Shown: positions 43,813 to 52,640, numbered from the stretch's first letter. The stretch: 64,000 nt of DNA from Mycolicibacterium aubagnense (GCF_010730955.1 NZ_AP022577.1:1302001-1366000); one strand, 5' to 3'. A program made the numbers and translations. The notes: generated from the sequence alone by a model not told the origin.

Positions 43813-44723
43813 GCGCGGCGAGTAGCGCATCCGGATCGCCCATCCGCACTGTGCCGCGGATGGTCCGCGTCGGCGACGTCATGATGTCAGGGCTGATCGC
43901 CGAAGCTGAGGAGCCACGCGCCGTCATCGTCGCCGTACACGGCGGTGGCAGCAGCGCAGCGTATTTCGATTGTCCGGGGCACCCACGACTGTCGCTGATG
44001 CGCACCGCGGCGGCACTCGGCTACACGGTCGTCGCACTGGACCGCCCCGGATACGGGGCGTCCGACGCCTACCCCGATGCCATCGTGCAGCCGGAGCAGC
44101 GGATCGCCCTCGGCTACGGCGCGGTGGACGCGATGCTCGGGCCCAGGAACCGTGGCGCCGGCGTATTCCTGCTCGGTCACTCCAACGGTTGCGAGCTGGC
44201 GCTCCGCATGGCCGTCGACGAACGAGCGCCCCGGGCAGATGTTTTCGGCATCGCGTTGGCCGGTACCGGCCTGCGCTATCAGGACGCCGCCATGGAGATG
44301 CTCAAGTCGGCGTCGGTCACCCACCGCCCGCCCGGGCTGCGCGAACTGCTGTGGCACCCGGCAGAGCTCTATCCGCCGTTGACGAACACCCCCAATGCGC
44401 GCAGCGGCGCCCGGTACGAGGCCGCGATGGTGCAGGACTGGCCCCGCAGTGACTTCCCGGCGCTCGCCGCCAAGGTCCGGGTACCGGTGCACTTCACCGT
44501 CGCCGAGCATGAACGGGTCTGGCAGACGGACCCGAATGCCCTCGCGGCCATCAGCGGGTTGTTCACCGCCGCACCGCGGATGACGGTCCACCACCAGGTT
44601 GGGGCGGGCCACAACATCAGCGTTTCGGTAGGGGCTGCGGCCTACCACCTCACCATCCTGGCGTTCATCGAGGAATGTCTGGCCAACCAGCGCAGCACCA
44701 CAGTCACATCGGAGGTCGGTTAG
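43809..44723 (+). CDS. Alpha/beta hydrolase
   Basis: 304-residue alpha/beta hydrolase. The oxyanion HGGG-S motif is VHGGGSSA near 44, the nucleophile elbow is GHSNG (S125), and the likely triad His is in VGAGHNIS. The start overlaps the fusion gene stop (ATGA); the stop shares a base with the next GTG. It may hydrolyse a CoA thioester, ester or lactone of the pathway. Not closely similar to the hydrolase at 39225. Confidence 0.87.
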   Translation: MSAASSASGSPIRTVPRMVRVGDVMMSGLIAEAEEPRAVIVAVHGGGSSAAYFDCPGHPRLSLMRTAAALGYTVVALDRPGYGASDAYPDAIVQPEQRIALGYGAVDAMLGPRNRGAGVFLLGHSNGCELALRMAVDERAPRADVFGIALAGTGLRYQDAAMEMLKSASVTHRPPGLRELLWHPAELYPPLTNTPNARSGARYEAAMVQDWPRSDFPALAAKVRVPVHFTVAEHERVWQTDPNALAAISGLFTAAPRMTVHHQVGAGHNISVSVGAAAYHLTILAFIEECLANQRSTTVTSEVG

Positions 44724-45541
44724 TGCGAGTCGGGTTCATCGGTCTCGGCAGCCAGGGCGCGCCGATGGCGCGCCGCATCGTGGCAGCGGGATATCCACTG
44801 ACATTGTGGGCCCGGCGGGCGGCCTCCCTCGAACCGTTCGCCGACACCACAGCCAAGGTCGTGGAGACGCCGTCCGAGTTGGCTGCAGTCAGCGACCTGG
44901 TCTCTATCTGCGTGGTCGGAGACGACGACGTGCGCCAGGTGCTGGACGGAGACAACGGCATCTTCGCCGGATTGGCACCCGGTGGCATCATCGCCATCCA
45001 CAGCACCGTGCATCCAGACACCTGCTGCGATCTCGCCAAATCCGCAGCAGACAGGGGGATTTCACTGATCGATGCGCCGGTCAGCGGCGGTGGTCCGGCC
45101 GCCGCCGCAGGCCGTCTCCTCGTAATGGTCGGCGGCGAGCCTGACGTCGTTGAGCGCTGTCGACCGGTGTTCGCCACGTACGCCGACCCGATCGTTCACC
45201 TCGGCGACGTCGGTTCGGGTCAGGTGACCAAACTGCTGAACAACCTGCTGTTCACCGCCAATATCGCGACCGCGAAATCCACCCTGGACCTGGGCCAGGC
45301 GCTGGGCGTCTCAGTGGACAGCCTCGCCGCGGTGATCACCCAAGGGTCGGCCAACAGCTTCGCGCTCGGCCGCATCGCGCAATTCGGCGGCAGCCTGGAC
45401 GTCCTCAAATCCGTGGCAGCGGACCTGCTGACAAAAGACGTGCGCCTGATCGCGGACCTCGCCGAGGCCGCCGGCGCCACACCGGGGGCGGTGCTCGAAT
45501 CCGCCGATGCCGCACTGGGTTTGATGGGCCGAACGCGGTGA
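44723..45541 (+). CDS. 3-hydroxyisobutyrate dehydrogenase-like oxidoreductase 1
   Basis: 272-residue beta-hydroxyacid dehydrogenase. It has the Rossmann motif GLGSQG (7-12) followed by APMA, the substrate motif DAPVSGGGPAAAAG, and catalytic K170 in GQVTKLLNN. The WARR after the second strand would favour NADP. GGAGG precedes GTG 44723. It is followed by a second enzyme of the same family with a GTGA overlap; the two may act on different stereoisomers or form a heteromer. Confidence 0.91.
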   Translation: MRVGFIGLGSQGAPMARRIVAAGYPLTLWARRAASLEPFADTTAKVVETPSELAAVSDLVSICVVGDDDVRQVLDGDNGIFAGLAPGGIIAIHSTVHPDTCCDLAKSAADRGISLIDAPVSGGGPAAAAGRLLVMVGGEPDVVERCRPVFATYADPIVHLGDVGSGQVTKLLNNLLFTANIATAKSTLDLGQALGVSVDSLAAVITQGSANSFALGRIAQFGGSLDVLKSVAADLLTKDVRLIADLAEAAGATPGAVLESADAALGLMGRTR

Positions 45542-46341
45542 ACACGGTCGGCTTCGTCGGGGCGGGACGCATGGGTGGCGCCATGGTCGGCCGCCTCGTC
45601 GCGGCCGGCCACGAGGTGAACGTCCTGGCACGCACACCGGAGAAGAGCGCGGCCATCACCGCACTCGGCGCGACCCCGGTCATCGACCTGGCCGCCATCT
45701 GTGCAGGCGCCGACACGGTCGTCATCTGTGTCTTCACCGACGAGCAGGTCCGGGACGTCGCCGATGCCCTGGTGGCCGACCTGCGCCCGGGCACCGTCCT
45801 GGTCATCCACACCACCTGCAGCCCGCGCACTGCCGAGACCCTCGCTGACCGCGGCGTGGACGTCATCGACGCCGCGGTCAGCGGCGGTCCGCACGATATC
45901 GCCGCGGGCCGGTTGACGTTGTTCGTCGGCGGCTCCGACGCCGCGGTCGCGCGAGCCAGGCCCGTCCTGTCGTGTTACGGCGACCCGATCATCCACACCG
46001 GCCCGCCGGGCACGGGCCAGCGGGTCAAGCTCGTCAACAATGCGTTGTTCGCGGCTCAGATCGGGTTGATCAGCGCCGCAGTCGAACTCGGCGAGCGACT
46101 GGGCGTCCCCGAATCTACGCTGCTGACCGCCCTGCCCCACGCCAGCGCGGGCAGCCGCGCGCTGGACAGCATCTCGCGAGCGGGTTCGGCCGCGTCGTTC
46201 CGCGCGGTCGTCGGCGAGTTCCTGAGCAAGGACGTGGCGACGGTCCGAGCCACCGCGGCTGAGTTGGGCACCGGCCTGGGCGTGCTCGACACCATCATCG
46301 ACACCGGCATGGCGCCGACGGGAGGGAGCAATCCAGCATGA
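45538..46341 (+). CDS. 3-hydroxyisobutyrate dehydrogenase-like oxidoreductase 2
   Basis: 267-residue beta-hydroxyacid dehydrogenase. GAGRMG is near residue 8, DAAVSGGPHDIAAG is the substrate loop, and the catalytic K164 is in QRVKLVNN. LART after the dinucleotide strand also suggests NADP. It is a clear paralogue of the preceding gene, joined by GTGA, and overlaps the P450 by ATGA. Its proper reaction would be oxidation of a beta-hydroxyacid or semialdehyde interconversion late in the pathway. Confidence 0.91.
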   Translation: MNTVGFVGAGRMGGAMVGRLVAAGHEVNVLARTPEKSAAITALGATPVIDLAAICAGADTVVICVFTDEQVRDVADALVADLRPGTVLVIHTTCSPRTAETLADRGVDVIDAAVSGGPHDIAAGRLTLFVGGSDAAVARARPVLSCYGDPIIHTGPPGTGQRVKLVNNALFAAQIGLISAAVELGERLGVPESTLLTALPHASAGSRALDSISRAGSAASFRAVVGEFLSKDVATVRATAAELGTGLGVLDTIIDTGMAPTGGSNPA

Positions 46342-47549
46342 CCGCAACGAAACTCGTGTTCGACCCGTTCTCCGAGGACTTCTTCAACGGACCATGGGAG
46401 ACCTACCGGCGAATGCGTACAGAAGCACCGGTCTATTACAGCGAGGAACACGACTTCTACGCGCTGTCCCGGCACGACGACGTCGCTCCTGCCTACCGCG
46501 ACTTCGAGACCTATTCGTCGGCGTACGGTGCGGACCTGGCACAGGTGCGCACGGGGGTCGAGATGCCGGGCAACATGCGGATGATCATCTTCATGGATCC
46601 GCCCGAGCACCGCCACATCCGTAGCCTGCTGAACAAGGTGTTCACCCCGCGGGCAATCCAGTCGCAGGGCGACATGGTCCGCGCGAAGATCGACAAGTAC
46701 CTGAACCGCCTCGATCCCCACGGATTCGACGCGGTACAGGACTTCACCGGACCGTTCCCCGTCGAGGTGATCACCAACATGATGGGCGTGCCCGAGGAGG
46801 AGGCCCAGCAGGTGCGGTACTGGATCGATGAATCGCTGCACCGCGAAATCGGTCAGGTCGAAAGCTCGGAGGAGGGTATCCAGGCCTATATCGACAGTGC
46901 GGCTTTCTATTTCGAACTGGCGCGCCAACGCAAAGAAGCACCGGGCGACGACTTGATCAGCCGCCTCCTGGCGGCCGAGACCGAACGCGAAGACGGCACC
47001 ATCACCAAGCTCGAGGACTACGAGATCGCCGGATTCGCTTCATTGCTGGGCGGTGCCGGCGCCGAGACGGTGACCAAGTTGGTCGGTAACGCGGTCTACC
47101 TGTTCGCCCGTCATCCCGAGCAGTGGCAGAAGCTGTTGGAAGATCGCAGCAAGATCCCCGCCGCCGTCGAGGAGCTGTTGCGGTACGAGGCACCATCGCA
47201 GTACAACGTGCGCCGCAGTATGAAAGACGTACAGCTACACGGCACGACAATTCCCGAGGGCGCTCCGGTGTTCCTGCTCGGCGGTTCCGCCAACCGAGAC
47301 CCCGAGGCGTGGACCGACGCCGACACTTTCGATATCGACCGCAACCACACCGAGGCCCAGAACCTCGGTTTCGGGTATGGCATCCACAGCTGCCTTGGGG
47401 CGGCGCTGGCGCGCATGGAGAGTGCCGTCGCGCTTGATGCATTACTGGACTTCATGCCGCGTTACGAAATCGATTGGGACGGTTGCAGACGCGTCCACAT
47501 GCAGAATGTGATGGGATGGCAGAACGTCCCGGTCCGGGTGCTGCGATGA
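46338..47549 (+). CDS. Cytochrome P450
   Basis: 403-residue P450. The I-helix is LGGAGAETVTK, the ExxR is in EELLRYEAP, and the heme loop is FGYGIHSCLG. GGAGGGA precedes ATG 46338, which overlaps the HIBADH stop; the next ferredoxin overlaps its own stop (ATGA), making it the obvious redox partner. It shares only general P450 features with the other three. It hydroxylates an unknown pathway intermediate. Confidence 0.93.
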   Translation: MTATKLVFDPFSEDFFNGPWETYRRMRTEAPVYYSEEHDFYALSRHDDVAPAYRDFETYSSAYGADLAQVRTGVEMPGNMRMIIFMDPPEHRHIRSLLNKVFTPRAIQSQGDMVRAKIDKYLNRLDPHGFDAVQDFTGPFPVEVITNMMGVPEEEAQQVRYWIDESLHREIGQVESSEEGIQAYIDSAAFYFELARQRKEAPGDDLISRLLAAETEREDGTITKLEDYEIAGFASLLGGAGAETVTKLVGNAVYLFARHPEQWQKLLEDRSKIPAAVEELLRYEAPSQYNVRRSMKDVQLHGTTIPEGAPVFLLGGSANRDPEAWTDADTFDIDRNHTEAQNLGFGYGIHSCLGAALARMESAVALDALLDFMPRYEIDWDGCRRVHMQNVMGWQNVPVRVLR

Positions 47550-47749
47550 GCAAGGTGAGCGTCGACTTCGGGCTGTGCGAGAGCAACGGCGTCTGTGCGG
47601 GAATCATCCCCGACGTGTTCCATCTCGATGACCAGGACTACCTGCACATCCGGCAGGACGAGGTGACGCCGGCCAACCGGGACCGGATCCTCGAAGCCGT
47701 CCGCCAATGTCCCCGCCAGGCGATATCGATCACGGAGGATCCCGCATGA
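47546..47749 (+). CDS. [3Fe-4S]-type ferredoxin, Asn-variant
   Basis: 67-residue ferredoxin with C11-x2-N14-x2-C17 and a distal CP (RQCPRQAI). Asparagine replaces the histidine or cysteine seen in relatives. Translationally coupled to the P450 upstream (ATGA) and to the DapB-like gene downstream (ATGA). Function: electron transfer to the P450. Confidence 0.89.
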   Translation: MSKVSVDFGLCESNGVCAGIIPDVFHLDDQDYLHIRQDEVTPANRDRILEAVRQCPRQAISITEDPA

Positions 47750-48798
47750 AGCCCTATCGCGTCGTTCAATGGACGACCGGCAATGTCGGCAAGAGCTCGG
47801 TCAAAGCCGTTGCCGCACATCCAGACCTGGAACTCGTCGGATGCTACGCCTGGTCACCGGACAAGGCCGGCCGGGATGTCGGCGAGCTGTGCGGGATCGA
47901 GCCCACCGGGGTGACCGCCACCAATGATGTCGCAGCACTGCTGGCACAGAAGCCGGATTGCGTGGTGTACAACCCGATGTGGATCGACGTCGACGAAGTC
48001 GTGCGCATCCTGGAAGCCGGCGTCAATGTCGTTGCGACAGCCTCTTTCATCACCGGACACAACCTGGGCCGCGACCGGGAGCGCATCACCGAGGCATGCC
48101 GCGTCGGCGGCTCGACCATGTTCGGCTCCGGGGTCAGCCCGGGTTTCGCCGAGCTGCTGGCAATCGTCGGCGCGATGGCGTGCGACCGGGTGGACAAGGT
48201 GACGGTCTCCGAGGCCGCCGACACCACCTTCTACGACTCACCCGCCACCGAAATCCCCTGTGGCTTCGGCATGCCCATCGATTCACCGGACCTGCCGCCG
48301 ATGGCCGCCGCGGGCACCGCGATCTTCGGTGAGGCGGTTCGGTTACTGGCCGACTCGCTGGGCGTCGAACTCGACGACGTGCGGTGCGAAGCCGAATACG
48401 CCCAGACGACCGCAGACCTCGATCTCGGCTCGTGGACCATCGAGAAGGGCTGCGTCGCGGGCGTCGCCGCGAGCTGGCAAGGTGTGGTCGCCGGTAAGAC
48501 GGTCATCGAGCTCAAGGTGCGGTGGCGCAAAGGCCAGTCACTCGAGCCCGATTGGGAGCTCGACGCCGACGCATGGACCATCACCATCGACGGGCGACCG
48601 ACGGTCACCATGAAGGTCGGCTTCCTGCCGCCGCCGGACTTCCAGGCGACGACGATGGCGGAATTCATGACCCTGGGCCACATCATGACGGCGATGCCCG
48701 CCATCAACGCGATCCCGGCCGTCGTCGCGGCCGCACCCGGCATCGCCACCTACAACGACCTGCCACTGACCCTACCGCGCATGAAAGGCCTTGCATGA
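47746..48798 (+). CDS. DapB-like NAD(P)-dependent oxidoreductase
   Basis: 350-residue protein with an N-terminal Rossmann fold (VVQWTTGNVGKSSVKAVAAH, GNVGKS loop), like dihydrodipicolinate reductase and the amine-dehydrogenase-like proteins often found beside mycobacterial P450s. True DapB is about 250 residues, and its lysine-synthesis motifs are not seen, so a biosynthetic role is unlikely. It overlaps the ferredoxin and the SDR by ATGA on each side. The reaction is unknown. Confidence 0.8.
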   Translation: MKPYRVVQWTTGNVGKSSVKAVAAHPDLELVGCYAWSPDKAGRDVGELCGIEPTGVTATNDVAALLAQKPDCVVYNPMWIDVDEVVRILEAGVNVVATASFITGHNLGRDRERITEACRVGGSTMFGSGVSPGFAELLAIVGAMACDRVDKVTVSEAADTTFYDSPATEIPCGFGMPIDSPDLPPMAAAGTAIFGEAVRLLADSLGVELDDVRCEAEYAQTTADLDLGSWTIEKGCVAGVAASWQGVVAGKTVIELKVRWRKGQSLEPDWELDADAWTITIDGRPTVTMKVGFLPPPDFQATTMAEFMTLGHIMTAMPAINAIPAVVAAAPGIATYNDLPLTLPRMKGLA

Positions 48799-49550
48799 AA
48801 GAAGGATTCGAGAATCGGGTCGCCCTGATCACCGGGGCCGGCTCGGGCATCGGACGCGCCACCGCCCTGGCATTCGCCAAGGCGGGCGCCCGCGTCGTCG
48901 CCACCGACATCAACGGCGACGCGGCCCACGAAACCGCAGAATCGATCGGCGACGCCGCCATTGCCGTCGCCTCCGATATCTCTGACGAGGAGTCCGTCGC
49001 GCGGGCCGTGACTGCCGCCCTCGACACCTACGGCCATATCGACGTGCTGTCCAACAACGCCGGCGTCATCGACTCCATGGCGCTACCGGCCGATACCACG
49101 CTCGCCGAATGGGACCGGGTCATCCGGATCAATCTGACCGGCACGTTCATCGTGACGCACGCGGTGCTCCCCCACATGCTCGGCCAACGGCGCGGCGTCA
49201 TCGTCAACACCGGCTCGGCCGCCGGAGTGCGGGGTGGATCAGCGGGCGCCGCGTACACCGCCTCCAAGCACGGCGTCATCGGCCTGACCCGTAACATCGC
49301 CTGGTCCTACGCCAAGGACGGGATTCGGTGCAACGCCATCCTGCCCGGTCCCACGCTCACCGGAATCACCGGCAGTATCAGCGGATTCAACGAGACGGGT
49401 CAGGCGCGCCTGACGCCGATCATCTCAGCGGCCCCGGATATCGCGCTGCCCGAGCAGATGGCCGACGTGATCGTCTTCCTGGCTTCCGATGCCGCCGCAT
49501 TCGTCAACGGCGCGATCGTGGCGGCCGACGGAGGGTGGTCGGCGGGCTGA
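48795..49550 (+). CDS. SDR family oxidoreductase
   Basis: 251-residue classical SDR: TGAGSGIG near 14, NNAG near 85, catalytic YTASK after NTGSAAGVRGG, and a C-terminal NGAIVAADGGWSAG. It is the last of ten coupled genes starting at 40590. A 7-bp GC hairpin overlaps its stop. Probably an alcohol or hydroxyacyl-CoA dehydrogenase; substrate unknown. Confidence 0.91.
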   Translation: MKEGFENRVALITGAGSGIGRATALAFAKAGARVVATDINGDAAHETAESIGDAAIAVASDISDEESVARAVTAALDTYGHIDVLSNNAGVIDSMALPADTTLAEWDRVIRINLTGTFIVTHAVLPHMLGQRRGVIVNTGSAAGVRGGSAGAAYTASKHGVIGLTRNIAWSYAKDGIRCNAILPGPTLTGITGSISGFNETGQARLTPIISAAPDIALPEQMADVIVFLASDAAAFVNGAIVAADGGWSAG

Positions 49551-49558
49551 CGCCCGCC
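49541..49558. terminator. Short GC hairpin at convergent junction
   Basis: GGCGGGC-TGAC-GCCCGCC, a perfect 7-bp stem containing the SDR stop, between the convergent SDR and DUF1330 genes. Confidence 0.5.
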
Positions 49559-49573
49559 AGCCGTCAGGTCGTG

Positions 49574-49864
49574 TCAGGCCCCGAAGCCCGACAGGATCAC
49601 GGCGTTGCAGTCCGCGGCAGACTGCCGGACTTTCGCGGCCGCCTGGTACGCGTCGGATTCGTACCAGGCGCGCGCGGCGTCCACCGATTCGAACTCCAGC
49701 ACGACGGTCTGGTTGCCGTGCCAGCTGCCCTCGAGCACCTGGGGGTTCTGGTCCACCGACACGATCGTGGCGGACGACATCGCCTTGCCGGCCAGCTTGG
49801 CGTACTCAGCCATGCCGGCCGGGTCCTTGACGTCCTCGGTGAGGATCACATATCCCTTTGCCAC
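49574..49864 (-). CDS. DUF1330 family protein
   Basis: 96-residue protein of the dimeric alpha+beta barrel type (DUF1330): GYVILTEDVKDPAGMAEYAK, then VLEGSWHGNQTVVLEFESVD and ARAWYESDAYQ. The fold group includes small enzymes and ligand-binding proteins; function here unknown. It is the third gene after the P450 and ferredoxin on this strand and could act on the P450 product (inference). Confidence 0.88.
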   Translation of the reverse strand: MAKGYVILTEDVKDPAGMAEYAKLAGKAMSSATIVSVDQNPQVLEGSWHGNQTVVLEFESVDAARAWYESDAYQAAAKVRQSAADCNAVILSGFGA

Positions 49865-49878
49865 TCGAATCTCCTTGA

Positions 49879-50073
49879 CTAGTCGTTGGTTTCGACGATT
49901 GCTTGTTCGGGACAGTTCGCCATGGCATCGCGAACCGCAACGACGAGATCAGCCGCCACCTCCGAAGGGTCGGCGACCGCATAACCGTCGTCGGTCATGC
50001 TGAAGACGTCGGGGCACAACGTCAGGCACATGCCGTGGCCACGGCACCGGTCCTCGTCGACGACAACCTTCAT
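49879..50073 (-). CDS. [3Fe-4S]-type ferredoxin, His-variant with extra Cys
   Basis: 64-residue ferredoxin: C10-x2-H13-x2-C16, an additional C20-P where related proteins in this window have A-P or I-P, and a distal C54-P. It overlaps the P450 stop by ATGA, so it is that enzyme's likely electron donor. The extra cysteine might alter cluster type or stability. Confidence 0.9.
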   Translation of the reverse strand: MKVVVDEDRCRGHGMCLTLCPDVFSMTDDGYAVADPSEVAADLVVAVRDAMANCPEQAIVETND

Positions 50074-51359
50074 GACGCGCTCCCCGCAGGATCGAATTCG
50101 AGGTGCAGATCGATGATGCCACGCAGGATGTACGTCGGAATGTATTGGTACCGGCGGTTTCCCGCGGGCCCGTGGTGCGCCTCGGAGATCCGGATGTCGG
50201 AGGTTCGGTCCAGGAGCCGCTCCAATGCCACACGCGTCTCGGCCCGCGCCAATGGGGCGCCCGGGCAGCTGTGGATGCCGCGCCCGAACGCCAGGTGCTG
50301 CCGGGCGTTCTTGCGCTCGGCGTCGAACGTGTCGGGATCCTCGAAGCGACGCGGATCACGGTTGGCCGCACCGTTGATCACCATGAGCGTGCAGCCCGCG
50401 CCGATCACCTCGTCACCGATGGTGGTCGGCACGCGAGAGAGCCGGAAGTCGCCCTTCACCGGGCTCTCGATACGCAGGCATTCTTCGATGAAGTTCGGCA
50501 GTAGACTGCGATCCGCGCGGAGCTTGGACTGGATGTCGGGTTGCTCACCGATCACCTTCAGCGCCGTACTGAGCAGCCGGACCGTGGTCTCCTGCCCGGC
50601 CGAGAAGACGTTCGTGGCCACCCGCACCACGTCGTCGACCGTCGGCATGGTCCCGTCGGGGAACGTCGCGGTGGCCAGACCGGTCAGCACATCATCGCGC
50701 GGTTCGCGGCGGCGATCCTCCACATACACCGCGAAGGCCTCGTAGAGGTACTCGAAAGGTGTTTTTGAGAGCGTCTTTTCGTCGGTGCTGCCGAGTCCAC
50801 CGCCGTGGGTGCCCTTCGCGAGCCGCTCGAGCAGTTCGGGGCAATCCTCGTCGGGTACACCGAGCAGGTCCGCGATGACGCGCAGGGTGAACGGCCCGGC
50901 GAAACCCTTGATGAACTCACCCTCGCCGGGAGCCAGGAACTCCCCGAGCATGTCGTCGGCGATCCGCCACATCGCGTCCTCGTTCTCCTTGAGGCGCTTG
51001 GGCGTGATCAGCCGCATCAGCAGGGCGCGGTGATTGGTGTGCGTCGGCGGGTCCAGGGTGGGCAGCTGGTCGCTGTACGGAATCTCGTCGCGGTGCTTCT
51101 CGATGAGCTCGCTGACGTCGTCGCCGTCCAGCGGCACCGGGAAGCCCGGGAACGGGCCTGTCACCGAGATGCATGACGAGAACGTGTCAGCGTCGTTGTA
51201 GACGTCGACCGCTTCCTGCCAGCCGGTGACCATCGTGACGCCGTAGTGCTCTTCGCGCGCCACCGGGCACTTGTTGCGCAGCGCCTCGTAAAACGGGTAC
51301 GGGTCGTCGGTCAGCCGATCATCCCGGAAGAAATCGACCGCGCTGAGGTCTTCCGACAC
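50070..51359 (-). CDS. Cytochrome P450
   Basis: 429-residue P450, paralogue of the one at 27371-28657. The I-helix is VFSAGQETT, ExxR is in EECLRIESP, and the heme loop is FGRGIHSCPG. GTG 51359 is preceded by GGAGG; an in-frame ATG at 51404 is rejected since it lies inside the palindromic operator. A perfect GAGAAT palindrome (51387-51403) lies 28 bases upstream. Coupled to a ferredoxin. Confidence 0.92.
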   Translation of the reverse strand: MSEDLSAVDFFRDDRLTDDPYPFYEALRNKCPVAREEHYGVTMVTGWQEAVDVYNDADTFSSCISVTGPFPGFPVPLDGDDVSELIEKHRDEIPYSDQLPTLDPPTHTNHRALLMRLITPKRLKENEDAMWRIADDMLGEFLAPGEGEFIKGFAGPFTLRVIADLLGVPDEDCPELLERLAKGTHGGGLGSTDEKTLSKTPFEYLYEAFAVYVEDRRREPRDDVLTGLATATFPDGTMPTVDDVVRVATNVFSAGQETTVRLLSTALKVIGEQPDIQSKLRADRSLLPNFIEECLRIESPVKGDFRLSRVPTTIGDEVIGAGCTLMVINGAANRDPRRFEDPDTFDAERKNARQHLAFGRGIHSCPGAPLARAETRVALERLLDRTSDIRISEAHHGPAGNRRYQYIPTYILRGIIDLHLEFDPAGSAS

Positions 51360-51386
51360 CTGTCCTCCATTCCAAGCACGCTCAGA

Positions 51387-51403
51387 TGAGAATGTGATTC
51401 TCA
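51387..51403. promoter_or_regulatory. GAGAAT-type operator, copy 7 (perfect)
   Basis: TGAGAAT-GTG-ATTCTCA, all 14 arm positions. It lies between the TauD-like stop and the P450 start. Confidence 0.8.
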
Positions 51404-51456
51404 AATGTGGTGATTACATTTCCATAGTGGTTCGCCGGCGTCAATGCGCCTGGCGG

Positions 51457-52302
51457 TCATTGGATCGGTTCGTCGCCGAGGACGGTGGTGCGCAGCATCT
51501 CTCGCGGCGAGTCGGCGGCGTAAGGGGCGGCGCGGTGCAGCACGCCGCGGTTGTCCCAGATGACGGTGTCCCCCACCGACCACGTATGGCTGTACACCTT
51601 CTCGGCAACCGTGGCTCGCTCCAGCAGTTCGGCGAGCAGTGCGCGTCCCTCGTCCCGGTCCATGCCGACGATGTGGTCCGCGGACGCGCCGAGGACCAGC
51701 GACCTGCGGCCGCTGAGATGCGTCCAGACCAACGGGTGCTCGTGTGTCCGCCGCGACCGCCACACCGCCAACTGCTCTGGCGACGGGTCGGGAGTGACCC
51801 GGCGCTGCGATGCCTCAAGCGAGTGCACCACCCGCATCTGCCCGTAGCGCTCCTGTTCAACGGCGCTCAACTCGTCATATGCGTCATAGGAATTGGCGAA
51901 CTCGGTCTCGCCGCCGCTCGCCGCCACCGCGACGGCCGAGAGCACGGTCGCCTTCTGCGGATAGGTGTCCTCGATAGGGGTGCAGCCGTCGATGTGCCAG
52001 TCGAACGTCGCGCGGAGATAGGCCGCCGAGGCGTTCTTGGACGTGTCGAGAGTGATCGGATAGATTCCCGCGACCGGGTGGTGGCCGTCCGATGAGTGAT
52101 CGACAGCGCCGAGTCTGCGACTGAACGCGACCTGCTCGTCCGGATCGAGGTGCAGACCGGGAAAGACCAGTACGCCGTTGTCCTCCAAGGCATCGAGCAC
52201 TGCCGCGGCCAGGGCATCATCGGCGACCAGTCGCCCCGCATCGACGCCGACCACTTCGGCGCCGACCGACGACGTCAACTTGTTGAGCGTCAGCAGACTC
52301 AC
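51457..52302 (-). CDS. TauD/TfdA-type 2-oxoglutarate-dependent dioxygenase
   Basis: 281-residue Fe(II)/2-oxoglutarate dioxygenase. The metal triad is visible as H103-x-D105 (DWHIDG) and H256 (VLHRA), with the 2-oxoglutarate arginine at about R271 (MLRTT). GTG 52302 overlaps the preceding small gene by GTGA. It is the last gene of the reductase-SDR-Rieske operon. Members hydroxylate or cleave alkyl-substituted acids; it adds a second oxygenation chemistry to the operon. Substrate unknown. Confidence 0.9.
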   Translation of the reverse strand: MSLLTLNKLTSSVGAEVVGVDAGRLVADDALAAAVLDALEDNGVLVFPGLHLDPDEQVAFSRRLGAVDHSSDGHHPVAGIYPITLDTSKNASAAYLRATFDWHIDGCTPIEDTYPQKATVLSAVAVAASGGETEFANSYDAYDELSAVEQERYGQMRVVHSLEASQRRVTPDPSPEQLAVWRSRRTHEHPLVWTHLSGRRSLVLGASADHIVGMDRDEGRALLAELLERATVAEKVYSHTWSVGDTVIWDNRGVLHRAAPYAADSPREMLRTTVLGDEPIQ

Positions 52303-52640
52303 GGCACCGGCGCTCCGAGACGATTCATGATGGCGTCGGCGGAGTCGGCCGGCTTCTGCGTGCCGAAGATCTCGACGGCCATCGAAACCATGATCATCGA
52401 GTAGATCAGGTGTAGCAGGTTGAGCGCGTCGTCCGGCAGGTCGTCGAGTCCGTACTTGTCGCAGTAGTCGATGGCCTCCTCGAAGCGGGGCGTGAATGCG
52501 TCGTAGAACCGACGGATCTCGGCCATCGGGGTCTGCATGCGCATCTCCCAGCGTTCGGGTTCGGTTGCCAGGCACCACTGCTCGGCGAACGACTCGAACT
52601 CGGCGAAGGCACTGGGCAGTCGGGACTCGGCCACGATCAC
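52299..52640 (-). CDS. Small Rieske-associated protein, copy A
   Basis: 113-residue soluble protein of no family I recognise. It is a clear relative of the protein at 57606-57935. Shared stretches include W/CL-TE-R, FYDA-TPR-E-AI, CDK--LDD-P, and LNL-HL-YSMIMVS. No cysteine cluster or membrane segment is apparent; it looks mostly helical. Both copies sit directly after a Rieske oxygenase gene (here GTGA overlap), so a structural or regulatory partner of the oxygenase is likely (inference). It is not similar to classical beta subunits as far as can be judged by eye. Confidence 0.8.
   Translation of the reverse strand: MIVAESRLPSAFAEFESFAEQWCLATEPERWEMRMQTPMAEIRRFYDAFTPRFEEAIDYCDKYGLDDLPDDALNLLHLIYSMIMVSMAVEIFGTQKPADSADAIMNRLGAPVP

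Noticed and set aside
51360..51404. Upstream in-frame ATG for the P450 at 50070-51359
   Set aside because: It lies inside the perfect GAGAAT palindrome, and a GTG with a strong Shine-Dalgarno stands 45 bases downstream.
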